This document shows positions 42,621 through 52,318 of a DNA stretch of 64,000 nt, one piece after another. The translations under genes were made by a program, and so were the position numbers. The notes beneath the pieces were generated by a model. The model made no database searches and had not been told where the DNA came from. It was given only the letters and a program-made list of their open reading frames with translations. The stretch comes from RGIG6353 sp045660745 (GTDB lineage: Bacteria > Bacillota > Clostridia > Oscillospirales > SIG627), in NCBI GenBank assembly GCA_045660745.1, contig JAZREJ010000024.1, forward strand, positions 1 to 64,000, in the 5' to 3' direction. Position 1 is the stretch's first letter, and every line of letters starts with the position of its first letter.

Positions 42621-45450
42621 GATACAGATAAGAGGTGCCCGTGCAAACAACCTTAAGAATATCGACGTTGATATTCCGAGAAATCGTTTTGTGGTGCTCA
42701 CGGGACTTTCGGGCTCAGGTAAAAGCTCGCTTGCGTTCGATACGGTCTATGCTGAGGGCTACAGACGATTTGTTGAATCGCTTTCGTCTTATGCGCGTCA
42801 GTTCCTCGGACAGATGGACAAGCCTGACGTTGACACCATAGAGGGACTTTCTCCAACCATTGCAATCGACCAAAAGACCACCTCAAAGAATCCGCGCTCA
42901 ACCGTCGGAACAGTAACCGAAATACACGATTATTTAAGACTTTTATTCGCAAACGTCGGTGTACCTCACTGTCCCGTGTGTGGTAAGGAGATATCAAGAC
43001 AGAGCATTGACTCTATAACCTCGCAAATAATGGCACTCCCCGAAAGAACGCGTTTCCAAATACTTTCTCCCGTTGTAAGAGGAAAAAAAGGACTTCACGA
43101 AAAGATACTTTCGGATGCCGCAAAGAGCGGATACGTAAGAGCGCGAGTTGACGGCTATGTGTATGACCTGTCGGATAACATTGAGCTTGATAAAAAGAAG
43201 AAGCACAATATAGAAATCGTTATAGATAGACTTGTTATGAAGCCGGATATCCTTTCTCGCCTTACCGATTCGGTAGAGACGGCGCTTGAGCTTTCCGACG
43301 GACTTGTTGTCATTGAGCTTGTCGATCTTGACAAGGATGATGTAAACCGTGAATTGATGTTTTCGGAAAATTTTGCTTGCTACGAGCACGGAATAAGCCT
43401 CGGAGAGCTTGCCCCGAGAATGTTTTCGTTTAATAATCCCTTCGGCGCCTGCCCACACTGTGCGGGACTCGGTATGCAGAAGGCGGTAGCACCCGATAAG
43501 CTGATTCCCGACAAAAGTCTTTCTCTTGCGGGAGGAGCGATTGCTGTAAACGGTTATAAGAGCCTTAATAAGGATGGTTGGACTACCAAGATAATCAAGC
43601 AAGTAGGCGAAAGATTCGGATTCACCTTAGAACAGCCGATAGATACGTTTTCCGATGAAGCACTGAACGCCCTCATGTACGGTACAGGAAACGAAATATA
43701 CAAGCTTCCTTACGCCAAGGATGGAGTGGTGCGTAATTACGAGACGACCTTTGAAGGAATCGTCAATTCCACAGCCCGCCGTTTTGCGGAGTCGGGCGAC
43801 AGCTATTATGATGAATTCATGACCGAAGTGCCCTGTCCCGAATGTGACGGAAAGAGACTGAAAAAGGAGTCTCTTTGTGTCACTGTGGGAGGGCAAAATA
43901 TTGCTGAGGTTTCCGATATGTCGGTTTCGGATGCTCTTGCGTTTTTTGATGCACTCACGCTCACTGAAAAGGAACAGGAGATTGCTCGCGAGATAATAAA
44001 GGAGATACGAGCGCGCTTAACGTTTTTGAGCCGAGTCGGACTTGAATATCTCTCACTTTCGAGAGCATCGGCAACCCTTTCGGGCGGAGAGAGTCAGCGA
44101 ATACGTCTTGCCACTCAGATAGGCTCGTCGCTTATGGGAGTGATATATATCCTCGATGAGCCGAGCATCGGTCTTCATCAAAGAGATAATTCAAAGCTTA
44201 TAGAAACACTTAAAAATCTGCGTGACGTCGGAAATACTGTGCTTGTAGTTGAGCACGATACGGAAACAATAGAAAATTCCGATTACGTTGTCGATATAGG
44301 ACCTGCGGCGGGAATTCATGGAGGACAGGTAGTCTTCGTTGGTACTCCCGAGGAGATTTTGAAAAGCGAGGACAGTGTAACAGGTAGATTTTTATCGGGA
44401 AGAGAAAAAATAGATATCCCGACCGTGAGACTCAAGGGTAACGGTAACCGTCTGCGCGTTATCGGTGCTCGCGAAAATAACCTTAAGAATGTAAGTGTTG
44501 AGATCCCTCTGGGCACTCTTACTTGTGTTACAGGTGTATCGGGTTCGGGCAAAAGCTCGCTTATAAACGGAATACTGTATAAGTCTCTTGCGCGTACCCT
44601 TAACCGCGCATTTACAACTCCCGGTAAGCATGACAGGATAGAGGGCGCTGAAAATCTTGACAAGATAATTGCAATAGACCAGTCCCCCATAGGAAGAACT
44701 CCACGCTCAAATCCCGCAACATATACCGGACTTTTCAATGAAATACGAGCTCTTTTCGCATCCACTCCGGATGCCAAGGAGAGAGGATACGGGCAGGACA
44801 GATTCTCATTTAATCTCAAAGGCGGACGTTGTGAAGCGTGTGAAGGCGATGGCACGATGTGTATTGAAATGCACTTTTTACCCGACGTGTACGTTACCTG
44901 TGACGTGTGTCACGGAAAGCGTTATAACAGAGAAACGCTTGAAGTCAAGTACAAAGGAAAAAGTATTTTCGACGTACTTGACATGAGTGTTGAGGAAGCG
45001 GTAATATTCTTTGAAAATATACCTAAGATCAAGCGCAAGCTTGACACTCTTATGGATGTTGGACTCGGATACATCAAGCTCGGTCAGTCCTCTACCACCC
45101 TTTCGGGAGGAGAGGTACAGAGAGTCAAGCTTGCAACCGAGCTTACAAAACGCTCGACAGGCAAGACTATATACCTTCTTGACGAGCCTACAACGGGACT
45201 TCATACTGCTGATGTAAAGCTGCTTGTAAAGGTACTCAAGCGTCTTGTGGATTCCGGTAATACGGTGATTGTTATCGAGCATAATCTTGATCTTATTAAA
45301 ACTGCCGACTATATAATTGATATGGGTCCTGAGGGCGGTGACTGCGGCGGCACTGTCGTTGCAATTGGTACTCCCGAGGAGGTTGCCGAAACCGAGGGGT
45401 CATATACAGGACTTTATCTTAAAAAAATTCTTGATAAGGAAACAAAATGA
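42607..45450 (+). CDS. uvrA: Excinuclease ABC subunit A
   Basis: 947 residues; AAAGGA favours the ATG at 42607 over that at 42601. Two ABC ATPase halves with Walker A GLSGSGKSS and GVSGSGKSS, signatures LSGGESQRIRLATQIGS and LSGGEVQRVKLATEL, and zinc-binding CPVCGKE and CEACEGDG...CDVCHGKRYN. Scans DNA for damage and loads UvrB. It overlaps uvrB by 14 bases and the next gene by 4. Confidence 0.97.
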   Translation: MIRDKIQIRGARANNLKNIDVDIPRNRFVVLTGLSGSGKSSLAFDTVYAEGYRRFVESLSSYARQFLGQMDKPDVDTIEGLSPTIAIDQKTTSKNPRSTVGTVTEIHDYLRLLFANVGVPHCPVCGKEISRQSIDSITSQIMALPERTRFQILSPVVRGKKGLHEKILSDAAKSGYVRARVDGYVYDLSDNIELDKKKKHNIEIVIDRLVMKPDILSRLTDSVETALELSDGLVVIELVDLDKDDVNRELMFSENFACYEHGISLGELAPRMFSFNNPFGACPHCAGLGMQKAVAPDKLIPDKSLSLAGGAIAVNGYKSLNKDGWTTKIIKQVGERFGFTLEQPIDTFSDEALNALMYGTGNEIYKLPYAKDGVVRNYETTFEGIVNSTARRFAESGDSYYDEFMTEVPCPECDGKRLKKESLCVTVGGQNIAEVSDMSVSDALAFFDALTLTEKEQEIAREIIKEIRARLTFLSRVGLEYLSLSRASATLSGGESQRIRLATQIGSSLMGVIYILDEPSIGLHQRDNSKLIETLKNLRDVGNTVLVVEHDTETIENSDYVVDIGPAAGIHGGQVVFVGTPEEILKSEDSVTGRFLSGREKIDIPTVRLKGNGNRLRVIGARENNLKNVSVEIPLGTLTCVTGVSGSGKSSLINGILYKSLARTLNRAFTTPGKHDRIEGAENLDKIIAIDQSPIGRTPRSNPATYTGLFNEIRALFASTPDAKERGYGQDRFSFNLKGGRCEACEGDGTMCIEMHFLPDVYVTCDVCHGKRYNRETLEVKYKGKSIFDVLDMSVEEAVIFFENIPKIKRKLDTLMDVGLGYIKLGQSSTTLSGGEVQRVKLATELTKRSTGKTIYLLDEPTTGLHTADVKLLVKVLKRLVDSGNTVIVIEHNLDLIKTADYIIDMGPEGGDCGGTVVAIGTPEEVAETEGSYTGLYLKKILDKETK

Positions 45451-47294
45451 TAAGAGCTGATATAGAAAAATATTTAAGAAACGTTGAAAAGCCGGGACGA
45501 TATACCGGCGGAGAAGAAGGGGAAACTTTAAAGGATAAAAGCCTTGTCGACGTAAGAATTGCGTTCGCTTTCCCCGATCTCTATGAGATAGGCATGTCAA
45601 ATCTGGGGCTTAAAATACTTTATTCCTGTCTTAACAACGTTGATGGGGTATGGTGTGAACGCGTGTTTGCACCCGCCCTTGATATGGCGAAAATAATGCG
45701 CGAGAATAACGTTCCGCTGTGGGCACTTGAAAGTGGAGACAGTGTTCGAGACTTTGATTTTTTTGCTATGACCGTTCAGTATGAAGGACTTTATACGAAT
45801 ATTCTTTACCTTCTCGAGCTTGCGGGAATACCTTTTTATGCCAAAGATCGCGATGAATCCTATCCAATAATTCTCGGAGGAGGTCCGTGTACCTACAACC
45901 CCGAGCCGTTTTGCGAGTTTTTTGATATTCTTTCGATAGGTGAGGGCGAGGAGGCTCTTCCCGAGCTTGCGCTTCTTTACCGCGATTCCAAGGCTAAAAA
46001 GGAAAGCCGTGAAAAATTCCTCTACAGAGTTGCAACCGAGCTTGAAGGCTTTTACGTTCCCTCACTTTACAGTGTTGAGTATTCCGAGGACGGCAAGCTT
46101 TCGGGAATAATTCCCGCCGAAGGTGTACCCGAAAAGGTTGCCAAGAGATTTGTTGAAAAGCTTGACACGGCGAACTATCCCACAAAGCAGATAATCCCTT
46201 ACATAGAAACAGTTCACGACAGAGCAACCGTTGAGATATTCAGAGGCTGTATAAGAGGCTGCCGCTTCTGTCAGGCGGGAATGGTCACACGTCCTGTAAG
46301 AGAGCGAAGCCCCGAAGTGATAGATAAAATGTCAAGGGATACTGTTGCCGCGTGCGGATATGAGGAGATAGGAGTTTCTTCTCTGAGTACAAGTGACTAT
46401 ACAAGGCTCCCCGAGCTTACAGACAAGCTGCTTTCATGGACGAATGACGAGAAGATAAATCTGTCACTCCCGTCACTGAGACTCGACAGCTTTACAAAAG
46501 AGCTTATGGACAAGGTTATGAGCCTGAGAAAATCGGGCCTTACCTTTGCACCCGAGGCAGGTACACAGCGCCTTCGCGACGTTATAAACAAAGGTGTCAC
46601 CGAGGACGACCTCATGAGAGCGGCGTCCTGGGCGTTTTCAACCGGCAGAACAGGAATCAAGCTATACTTTATGTCGGGACTTCCCACCGAGACGGACGAA
46701 GATACCGTGGGTATTGCCGACCTTGCTCAAAAGGTGGTAAACCTATACTATGCATCACCCGACAAACCTAAGGGTAAGTCGGTAACAGTTTCCGTAAGTG
46801 TTTCCTGTTTTGTTCCGAAGCCATTCACTCCATTCCAATTTGAACCGCAGGAAAAGCTTTCCGAGCTTCAGCGCCGTCAAATGCTTTTGAAGGAAAGCAT
46901 CACCACGAAAAAGGTGCGCTATACCTGGCACGAAGCTAAGGTCAGCTTTATTGAAGCTGTCTTTTCAAGAGGCGACAGAAGACTCTCAGGGGCTATTGTC
47001 GAAGCCTATCGCCTCGGACAGGTATTTGATGCGTGGAGCGAGCACTTCGACTTTGAACGCTGGATGAAAGCGTTTGAAAACGTAGGACTTGACCCCGAAT
47101 TTTATGCATACAGACGTTTTGAGTATACAGACGTTCTCCCGTGGGATATGATAGACGCGGGAGTGTCCAAGGAATTCCTTATAAGAGAAAATAAAAAAGC
47201 ACATGAGGAAACGCTTACTCCCGACTGCCGTACACAGTGTGCGGGATGCGGTGCTCCTAAGTGCTTGATAAGAGAGGGGAGGGAAAAAGCGTGA
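45447..47294 (+). CDS. B12-binding-type radical SAM protein, TIGR03960 family
   Basis: 615 residues. The amino part is B12-binding-like (IAFPDLYEIGMSNLGLKILY...ILGGGPCTYNPEPF...SIGEGEEALPEL). The cluster motif is FRGCIRGCRFCQAGM near residue 272, and the end holds CRTQCAGCGAPKC, perhaps for another metal site. This family is nearly always followed by the DUF2344 protein, as here with a 4-base overlap. The two are predicted to act together, possibly in RNA modification, but the reaction is unknown. Confidence 0.92.
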   Translation: MIRADIEKYLRNVEKPGRYTGGEEGETLKDKSLVDVRIAFAFPDLYEIGMSNLGLKILYSCLNNVDGVWCERVFAPALDMAKIMRENNVPLWALESGDSVRDFDFFAMTVQYEGLYTNILYLLELAGIPFYAKDRDESYPIILGGGPCTYNPEPFCEFFDILSIGEGEEALPELALLYRDSKAKKESREKFLYRVATELEGFYVPSLYSVEYSEDGKLSGIIPAEGVPEKVAKRFVEKLDTANYPTKQIIPYIETVHDRATVEIFRGCIRGCRFCQAGMVTRPVRERSPEVIDKMSRDTVAACGYEEIGVSSLSTSDYTRLPELTDKLLSWTNDEKINLSLPSLRLDSFTKELMDKVMSLRKSGLTFAPEAGTQRLRDVINKGVTEDDLMRAASWAFSTGRTGIKLYFMSGLPTETDEDTVGIADLAQKVVNLYYASPDKPKGKSVTVSVSVSCFVPKPFTPFQFEPQEKLSELQRRQMLLKESITTKKVRYTWHEAKVSFIEAVFSRGDRRLSGAIVEAYRLGQVFDAWSEHFDFERWMKAFENVGLDPEFYAYRRFEYTDVLPWDMIDAGVSKEFLIRENKKAHEETLTPDCRTQCAGCGAPKCLIREGREKA

Positions 47295-47965
47295 CAAACC
47301 CTGCAATAAGACTTAAATTCAAAAAGTTCGGAGGACTTAAATACATATCGCACCTTGACCTTCAGCGTGCTGTTTTAAGATTTATAAAACGCGCAAAGCT
47401 TCCCATTCGGTATACCGAGGGCTTTAATCCACATCCCAAGATAGTGTTTGCTCTCACCCTTTCGGTTGGTACCGAGAGCGAGTGTGAGCTTGTTGACGTT
47501 TATCTTGCAAGAGACCCTGACAATCCCGAAATACCCGTTATCACACCTGACGATTTTGTCGCGCGTCTTCGGGAGGTGCTTCCGAACGGACTTGAGGTTA
47601 TCGACGCTTATTATCCTGATTGCGATTTCGGTGATATCGTATCGTCGGATTATGAGATAACACTCTATAAAAAAGAGAAAGCAGAGCTTGCTCCCAAGAT
47701 TCTGGAAGCAATGTCACATCCTATAGAAATCACTAAAAAAGGAAAAGCGGGAGAGCGACAAATAGACGTTGTTCCTTTGGTATTCGGCTTCAGCTCATAT
47801 GACACGGACGATACCTTCGTTATCAGTGCGACTCTTTCGGCTAAGCCTAATGAATATCTCAATCCCGATCTCTTTGTAAAAGGACTTCTTGAAACGGACG
47901 TGGGACACTATGTGGACACGTGGCAAACAAAACGCGTCGCAATAAACTTCAAGGAGGGAAAGTGA
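47291..47965 (+). CDS. Radical-SAM-associated protein, TIGR03936/DUF2344
   Basis: 224 residues from the GTG at 47291, which overlaps the upstream stop as GTGA; GGGAGGG lies 8 bases before. It begins IRLKFKKFGGLKYISHLDLQRAVLRFIKRAKLPIRYTEGFNPHPKI, the family signature. In many species it is fused to the TIGR03960 protein; here the genes are separate but coupled. Exact biochemical role unknown. Confidence 0.92.
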   Translation: MTNPAIRLKFKKFGGLKYISHLDLQRAVLRFIKRAKLPIRYTEGFNPHPKIVFALTLSVGTESECELVDVYLARDPDNPEIPVITPDDFVARLREVLPNGLEVIDAYYPDCDFGDIVSSDYEITLYKKEKAELAPKILEAMSHPIEITKKGKAGERQIDVVPLVFGFSSYDTDDTFVISATLSAKPNEYLNPDLFVKGLLETDVGHYVDTWQTKRVAINFKEGK

Positions 47966-48546
47966 TGGATACTACAGGCGAGTTTTACGCACTGCTTTTT
48001 CGCTCCAAAAATATCAACCGTTGGGGAATGATGAGGAATATGTTTCCCGAAAATCTCTCATCCCATTCATGGGAAACCGCAGTGCTTACACATGCACTTG
48101 CACTTATAGGCAATAAGCGTTTTTCAAAAAGCTACAATACCGAAAAGCTTGTACTTTTCGCGCTCTATCACGATGTCAGTGAGATACTTACAGGCGACCT
48201 TCCAACCCCTGTTAAATATTATAACGAGGATATAAAAACGGCATACAAGAAGATAGAAGAAAAAGCTGAGGAAAAAATTCTGTCTCTTTTGTCTCAGGAA
48301 TATAGAGTGGATTTTGAAAGACTTCTCACGCTCTCTGAGAAAGAACACAAAATAGTCAAATCCGCGGATAAGCTTTGCGCTTATATAAAATGCCTTGACG
48401 AGCTTTCCGCCTCAAATAAGGAATTTATAAAGGCTGAGAAAACAATAAAAGATAGTCTTGAAAAATCCGACTGCGAGGAAGCGCAATACTTTGTTGAAAA
48501 CTATTTGCAAGCGTTTGAGAAACCGCTTGATGACATAACACTTTAA
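47965..48546 (+). CDS. 5'-deoxynucleotidase, YfbR-like HD protein
   Basis: 193 residues from ATG 47965, overlapping the preceding stop (TGATG) with AAGGAGGG upstream. The HD metal motif set is HSWETAVLTHALAL, LFALYHDVSEILTGDLPTPVKYY and KSADKLCAYIKCLDE. YfbR dephosphorylates deoxyribonucleoside 5'-monophosphates. Position in a DNA repair operon fits control of nucleotide pools. Confidence 0.88.
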   Translation: MDTTGEFYALLFRSKNINRWGMMRNMFPENLSSHSWETAVLTHALALIGNKRFSKSYNTEKLVLFALYHDVSEILTGDLPTPVKYYNEDIKTAYKKIEEKAEEKILSLLSQEYRVDFERLLTLSEKEHKIVKSADKLCAYIKCLDELSASNKEFIKAEKTIKDSLEKSDCEEAQYFVENYLQAFEKPLDDITL

Positions 48547-48555
48547 GGAGAATTT

Positions 48556-49200
48556 ATGAAAGCATATTTATTTGATCTTGACGGCACTGTTGTTAATACA
48601 CTTGAGGACATTACCTGTGCTGTAAATTTAATGCTTGTTGAGTATAACTTTCCTATTTTTACTCTTGAAGAAATAAGACAGAAGATAGGCAACGGGGCAC
48701 GCAAGCTTGTTCAACGCGCTCTTCCAGAAGACGTTTGTAACGACGATGAATTCGTTGACCGCGCACTTCGTACTTACCAGGACTTCTACACCGCTCACTG
48801 TACTGATAAGGTAAGTGTTTACCCGGGACTTGAAGAAGTACTCAGACAGATGAAGAAGGATGGAAAGAAGCTTGCTATCGTAACGAATAAAGATCATATG
48901 CACGCAACCGTTATTACCGATAAGCTTTTACCGGGTGTGTTCGATGTCGTTCTCGGGTATAACGGAACTTTCCCTCACAAGCCCAATCCCGAAGCGGTTC
49001 TTTCCATAATCAAGGATTTTGGAGTAACCCCTGAAGAATCAGCCTTCGTCGGTGATACTTGGGTTGACGTTGAGACCGGCAGAAACGCAGGTATGAAGAC
49101 TGTTGGCGTTGAATGGGGCTTTTCGGGGCTCGCGTCCTATGACGAAGAGCATCTGCCCGATGCAATACTCACAAAAGCAGAGGGTCTTTTTTTGATATAA
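48556..49200 (+). CDS. HAD-family phosphatase, phosphoglycolate phosphatase-like
   Basis: 214 residues. HAD motifs: I FDLDGTVVNT, II IVTNKD, III/IV HKPNPEAVL and FVGDTWVDVETGRNAG. A four-helix cap sits between motifs I and II, as in Gph. In the repair context, removal of 2-phosphoglycolate from DNA ends is plausible; pyrophosphatase activity is an alternative. Last gene of the uvrB run, 9 bases after the HD gene, followed by a terminator. Confidence 0.85.
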   Translation: MKAYLFDLDGTVVNTLEDITCAVNLMLVEYNFPIFTLEEIRQKIGNGARKLVQRALPEDVCNDDEFVDRALRTYQDFYTAHCTDKVSVYPGLEEVLRQMKKDGKKLAIVTNKDHMHATVITDKLLPGVFDVVLGYNGTFPHKPNPEAVLSIIKDFGVTPEESAFVGDTWVDVETGRNAGMKTVGVEWGFSGLASYDEEHLPDAILTKAEGLFLI

Positions 49201-49203
49201 AAG

Positions 49204-49231
49204 AAAAAGGAGAGGCGAGCCTCTCCTTTTT
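49204..49231. terminator. Terminator after the HAD phosphatase gene
   Basis: AAAAAGGAGAGG and CCTCTCCTTTTT pair with a small CGAG loop; it can also end the minus-strand small gene at 49243. Confidence 0.85.
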
Positions 49232-49242
49232 GTAATATCTGA

Positions 49243-49395
49243 TTAACCTGCGGTGAAGAGAATGATAATAACTGCGATGATGATTATCCAGATCCAGAGA
49301 TCATTGCTCCAGCAAGAGTTGTTGCAGGAGTTGCAGCTGTTCTGACAAGAGTTATCACAGGTGTTGCAGAGAGAAGTGTTGTTGCAGCAAGCCAT
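49243..49395 (-). CDS. 50-residue Cys-rich small membrane protein (YjcZ-like tail)
   Basis: Minus-strand ATG at 49395 with a perfect AAAGGAGGT 8 bases upstream; stop at 49243. The first 29 residues hold nine cysteines spaced by Asn/Ser (MACCNNTSLCNTC, SCQNSCNSC, then SC), and residues 34-47 form one membrane segment (WIWIIIIAVIIILF). The tail resembles YjcZ-type small spore proteins, whose amino parts are usually glycine-rich; here it is cysteine-rich. Possible roles are coat cross-linking or metal binding; both are inference. It has its own unit and converges with the HAD gene over a shared terminator. Confidence 0.75.
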   Translation of the reverse strand: MACCNNTSLCNTCDNSCQNSCNSCNNSCWSNDLWIWIIIIAVIIILFTAG

Positions 49396-49530
49396 ATTTC
49401 TTACCTCCTTTCTGTTGATATCTTATGTCATATCCTCAAGTACGGTTAAAAGCGAGATGAAAATTAAACCTTACCTTGCGTCAAAAGAGAAAAGATTTTC
49501 CTTTTTGAACCACTTTTTTCTCGCAAACTA

Positions 49531-49558
49531 TTGAATTGTAAAATTATTTTGGTATAAT
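49531..49558 (+). promoter_or_regulatory. Promoter of metG-tatD
   Basis: TTGAAT at 49531-49536 and TATAAT at 49553-49558, spacing 16. The stretch 49410-49530 shows no T-box or riboswitch-like structure. Confidence 0.72.
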
Positions 49559-49595
49559 AAGCTGTAGAAAGATAAGATATGAAAGGAATTTACAA

Positions 49596-51536
49596 GTGAA
49601 AAAGTTTTATATAACGACTCCCATTTACTATCCCAGCGATAAGCTTCATATAGGCCACACCTACTGTACGGTGGCAACCGATGCTATGGCGAGATATAAG
49701 AGAATGACCGGACACGACGTCATCTTTTTGACAGGCACCGATGAGCATGGTCAGAAGATTGAAGATAAGGCAAAGGCTGCAGGTGTTACCCCTCAGCAGT
49801 TTGTCGATAATATCGTTCTCGGAGAGCGCGGTGTACAGGATCTTTGGAAGCTTATGAATATTTCAAATGACCGCTTCATCCGTACTACCGACGATTATCA
49901 CGTTGAGGCTATTCAGAAGATATTTAAGAAAATGTACGAGAACGGTGATATATACAAGGGCAGCTATAAGGGCAAGTACTGTAAGCCCTGTGAGTCCTTT
50001 TGGACAGAGAGCCAGCTTGTAGACGGTAAATGTCCCGACTGCGGACGCGAGGTTGACGATGCAGAGGAGGAAGCTTACTTCTTCCGTCTTTCCAAGTATG
50101 CAGACCGTATACAGGACCTTCTTGAAAATACCGATTTTCTCGAGCCCCGCTCAAGGGTTAACGAAATGGTAAATAACTTTATAAAGCCGGGACTTGAGGA
50201 TCTTTGCGTTTCGCGTACCTCGTTCACATGGGGCGTCCCCGTTGATTTTGACCCCGGTCACGTTGTGTACGTTTGGGTTGACGCGCTCTTTAACTATACT
50301 ACAGCACTCGGATTTGAGAACAGCAAGTATGATGATTATAAGGACTATTGGCCTGCCGACGTTCACTTCGTGGGTAAGGAGATAGTACGTTTCCATTCAA
50401 TCATCTGGCCTGCTATGCTCATGAGCATGGAAATGCCCCTTCCGAAGAAGGTGTTTGGACACGGATGGCTCCTTCTTGACGGAGGCAAGATGTCAAAATC
50501 CAAGGGCAACGTTGTTGACCCTTACGTTCTTGCAGAGAAATTCGGCGTTGATGCACTGCGCTTCTTCCTTCTTCGTACCTTCCCGTTCGGCTCGGACGGA
50601 AACTTCTCGAACGAGGCGCTTATCGGTACTATAAACACCGACCTTGCAAATGACCTCGGAAATCTTCTTTCACGTACCGTTTCAATGGTTGAAAAGTATT
50701 TTGGCGGCACCCTTCCCGAGACGCAGACTGAGGATGCGGAAAAGGATGCGGAGCTTGTATCTCTTATTTCAAACCTCCGTTCTCTTTATGAGGAGCAGAT
50801 GGAGAAATATGCATTCCAGAATGCACTTGCTGAAATATTCAACGTTATCAGCCGTGCTAACAAATATATTGATGAGAATACTCCTTGGGTACTTGCAAAG
50901 GATATGGAAGCAAACTCTGCCCGTCTTGCACGCGTAATGTACAATCTTCTTGAGGTGCTTCGCGTTTCGGCTATCCTCTTAACACCCTTTATGCCTTCAA
51001 CAACTGTAGAGATACTCAGACAGATAGGTGCGTGCGACGCTTCTTCCAGCTGGGATGCCGCAGGTAGCTACGGAGCACTCAAGGCTGATGTAACAGTTGT
51101 CCGCGGAGACAATCTTTTCCCCAGAATCGACGAAGCGAAGATGCTTGCCGAGCTTGAAGCAGAGCGTGAAGCGGCAAATAAGTCAAACACCCCGAAGCCC
51201 GAGGAGCTTCCCGAAATATCTATCGACGAGTTTGCTAAGGTATCTCTCAGATGTGCAGAGGTCGTGTCTTGCGAAAAGGTTGCAAAATCCAAGAAGCTTT
51301 TGAAGCTTCAGGTCAGTCTCGGATACGAAACAAGACAGGTGCTTTCGGGTATTGCTGAGGCGTATGCTCCCGAAGAGCTTGTCGGCAAGAAGGTCATTCT
51401 TGTATCCAATCTCAAGCCCGCAAAGCTTATGGGAATAGACAGCTTTGGAATGATCCTTGCATCTAAAAATGCCGACGGAAAGCTTAAAGTAGTATTCCTT
51501 GATCCCGAGACAGAAAACGGTGCGGAGGTAAGATAA
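49596..51536 (+). CDS. metG: Methionyl-tRNA synthetase
   Basis: 646 residues from a GTG with AAAGGAA upstream. HIGH-type motif PIYYPSDKLHIGHTYC, zinc-binding CKPCESFW...CPDCGRE, KMSKS loop KMSKSKGNVVDPY, an anticodon-binding helical domain, and a carboxyl tRNA-binding (Trbp111-like) domain (SIDEFAKVSLRCAEVV...KSKKLLKLQV). Charges tRNA-Met for initiation and elongation. Its stop overlaps the tatD ATG. Confidence 0.97.
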   Translation: MKKFYITTPIYYPSDKLHIGHTYCTVATDAMARYKRMTGHDVIFLTGTDEHGQKIEDKAKAAGVTPQQFVDNIVLGERGVQDLWKLMNISNDRFIRTTDDYHVEAIQKIFKKMYENGDIYKGSYKGKYCKPCESFWTESQLVDGKCPDCGREVDDAEEEAYFFRLSKYADRIQDLLENTDFLEPRSRVNEMVNNFIKPGLEDLCVSRTSFTWGVPVDFDPGHVVYVWVDALFNYTTALGFENSKYDDYKDYWPADVHFVGKEIVRFHSIIWPAMLMSMEMPLPKKVFGHGWLLLDGGKMSKSKGNVVDPYVLAEKFGVDALRFFLLRTFPFGSDGNFSNEALIGTINTDLANDLGNLLSRTVSMVEKYFGGTLPETQTEDAEKDAELVSLISNLRSLYEEQMEKYAFQNALAEIFNVISRANKYIDENTPWVLAKDMEANSARLARVMYNLLEVLRVSAILLTPFMPSTTVEILRQIGACDASSSWDAAGSYGALKADVTVVRGDNLFPRIDEAKMLAELEAEREAANKSNTPKPEELPEISIDEFAKVSLRCAEVVSCEKVAKSKKLLKLQVSLGYETRQVLSGIAEAYAPEELVGKKVILVSNLKPAKLMGIDSFGMILASKNADGKLKVVFLDPETENGAEVR

Positions 51537-52318
51537 TGCCGCTTTTTGATTCTCACGCACATTACGATGACGAAAAATTTAATGATAACCGTGAGGAAAT
51601 TATAGAGGGTTTGCGTCAGGAAACTGACACAAACCCTTTGGGAGTTTCAGCGGTACTTAATTCCGCATCCGATATAAAATCATCCTACGCGGCGCTTGAA
51701 CTGTGCAAAAAATATTCGTTTTTTTACTCTTCCTGCGGTGTGCATCCCCATGAAGCCGAGAATGCAGACGCGAATTTTGAAGAACAGATAAAGACACTTT
51801 TGGAAAACGAAAAGGTGCGAGCGATAGGAGAGATAGGGCTTGATTATCACTACGACTTTTCCCCGAGAGACGTGCAGAAGGATGTTTTTATACGTCAGAT
51901 GATTCTTGCGCGAGAGGTAGATTATCCTGTCATAATTCATGATAGAGAAGCGCACGGTGATTGCATGGATATTGTTCGACGCTATCCCGCAAAAGGTGTG
52001 TTTCACTCTTTTTCGGGAAGTGCTGAAATGGTAAAGGAGCTTGTAAAGCTCGGTTATTATATCTCTTTGAGCGGAGTTGTTACCTTTAAGAATGCCTCGG
52101 CAATACTGAAGGCTGTAGAAGAGGTACCCGATGACAGGCTTCTCATAGAGACGGATGCACCGTATCTTGCGCCCGTCCCGTACAGAGGACAGGTAAACCG
52201 CTCATCCTTTATGTATGAGACTGCAAAAAAAATTGCCGAAATCAGGGGTGTTGAAATAGAAAAAATTGCAGACATCACCTTTAATAACGCCTGCAATTTG
52301 TTTGGAATCAATTTTTAA
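51536..52318 (+). CDS. tatD: TatD-family metal-dependent hydrolase
   Basis: 260 residues. Metal ligands in FDSHAHYDDE, GVHPHEA, GEIGLDYHYDFSP, IIHDREAHGD, GVFHSFSGS and IETDAPYLAP. TatD proteins are metal-dependent DNases/exonucleases active in DNA repair; metG-tatD is a common pairing. Its 3' end overlaps that of the converging gene by 11 bases. Confidence 0.93.
   Translation: MPLFDSHAHYDDEKFNDNREEIIEGLRQETDTNPLGVSAVLNSASDIKSSYAALELCKKYSFFYSSCGVHPHEAENADANFEEQIKTLLENEKVRAIGEIGLDYHYDFSPRDVQKDVFIRQMILAREVDYPVIIHDREAHGDCMDIVRRYPAKGVFHSFSGSAEMVKELVKLGYYISLSGVVTFKNASAILKAVEEVPDDRLLIETDAPYLAPVPYRGQVNRSSFMYETAKKIAEIRGVEIEKIADITFNNACNLFGINF

Noticed and set aside
49410..49595. T-box or SAM riboswitch upstream of metG
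   Set aside because: The leader after the promoter is under 40 bases and shows no specifier loop or antiterminator.
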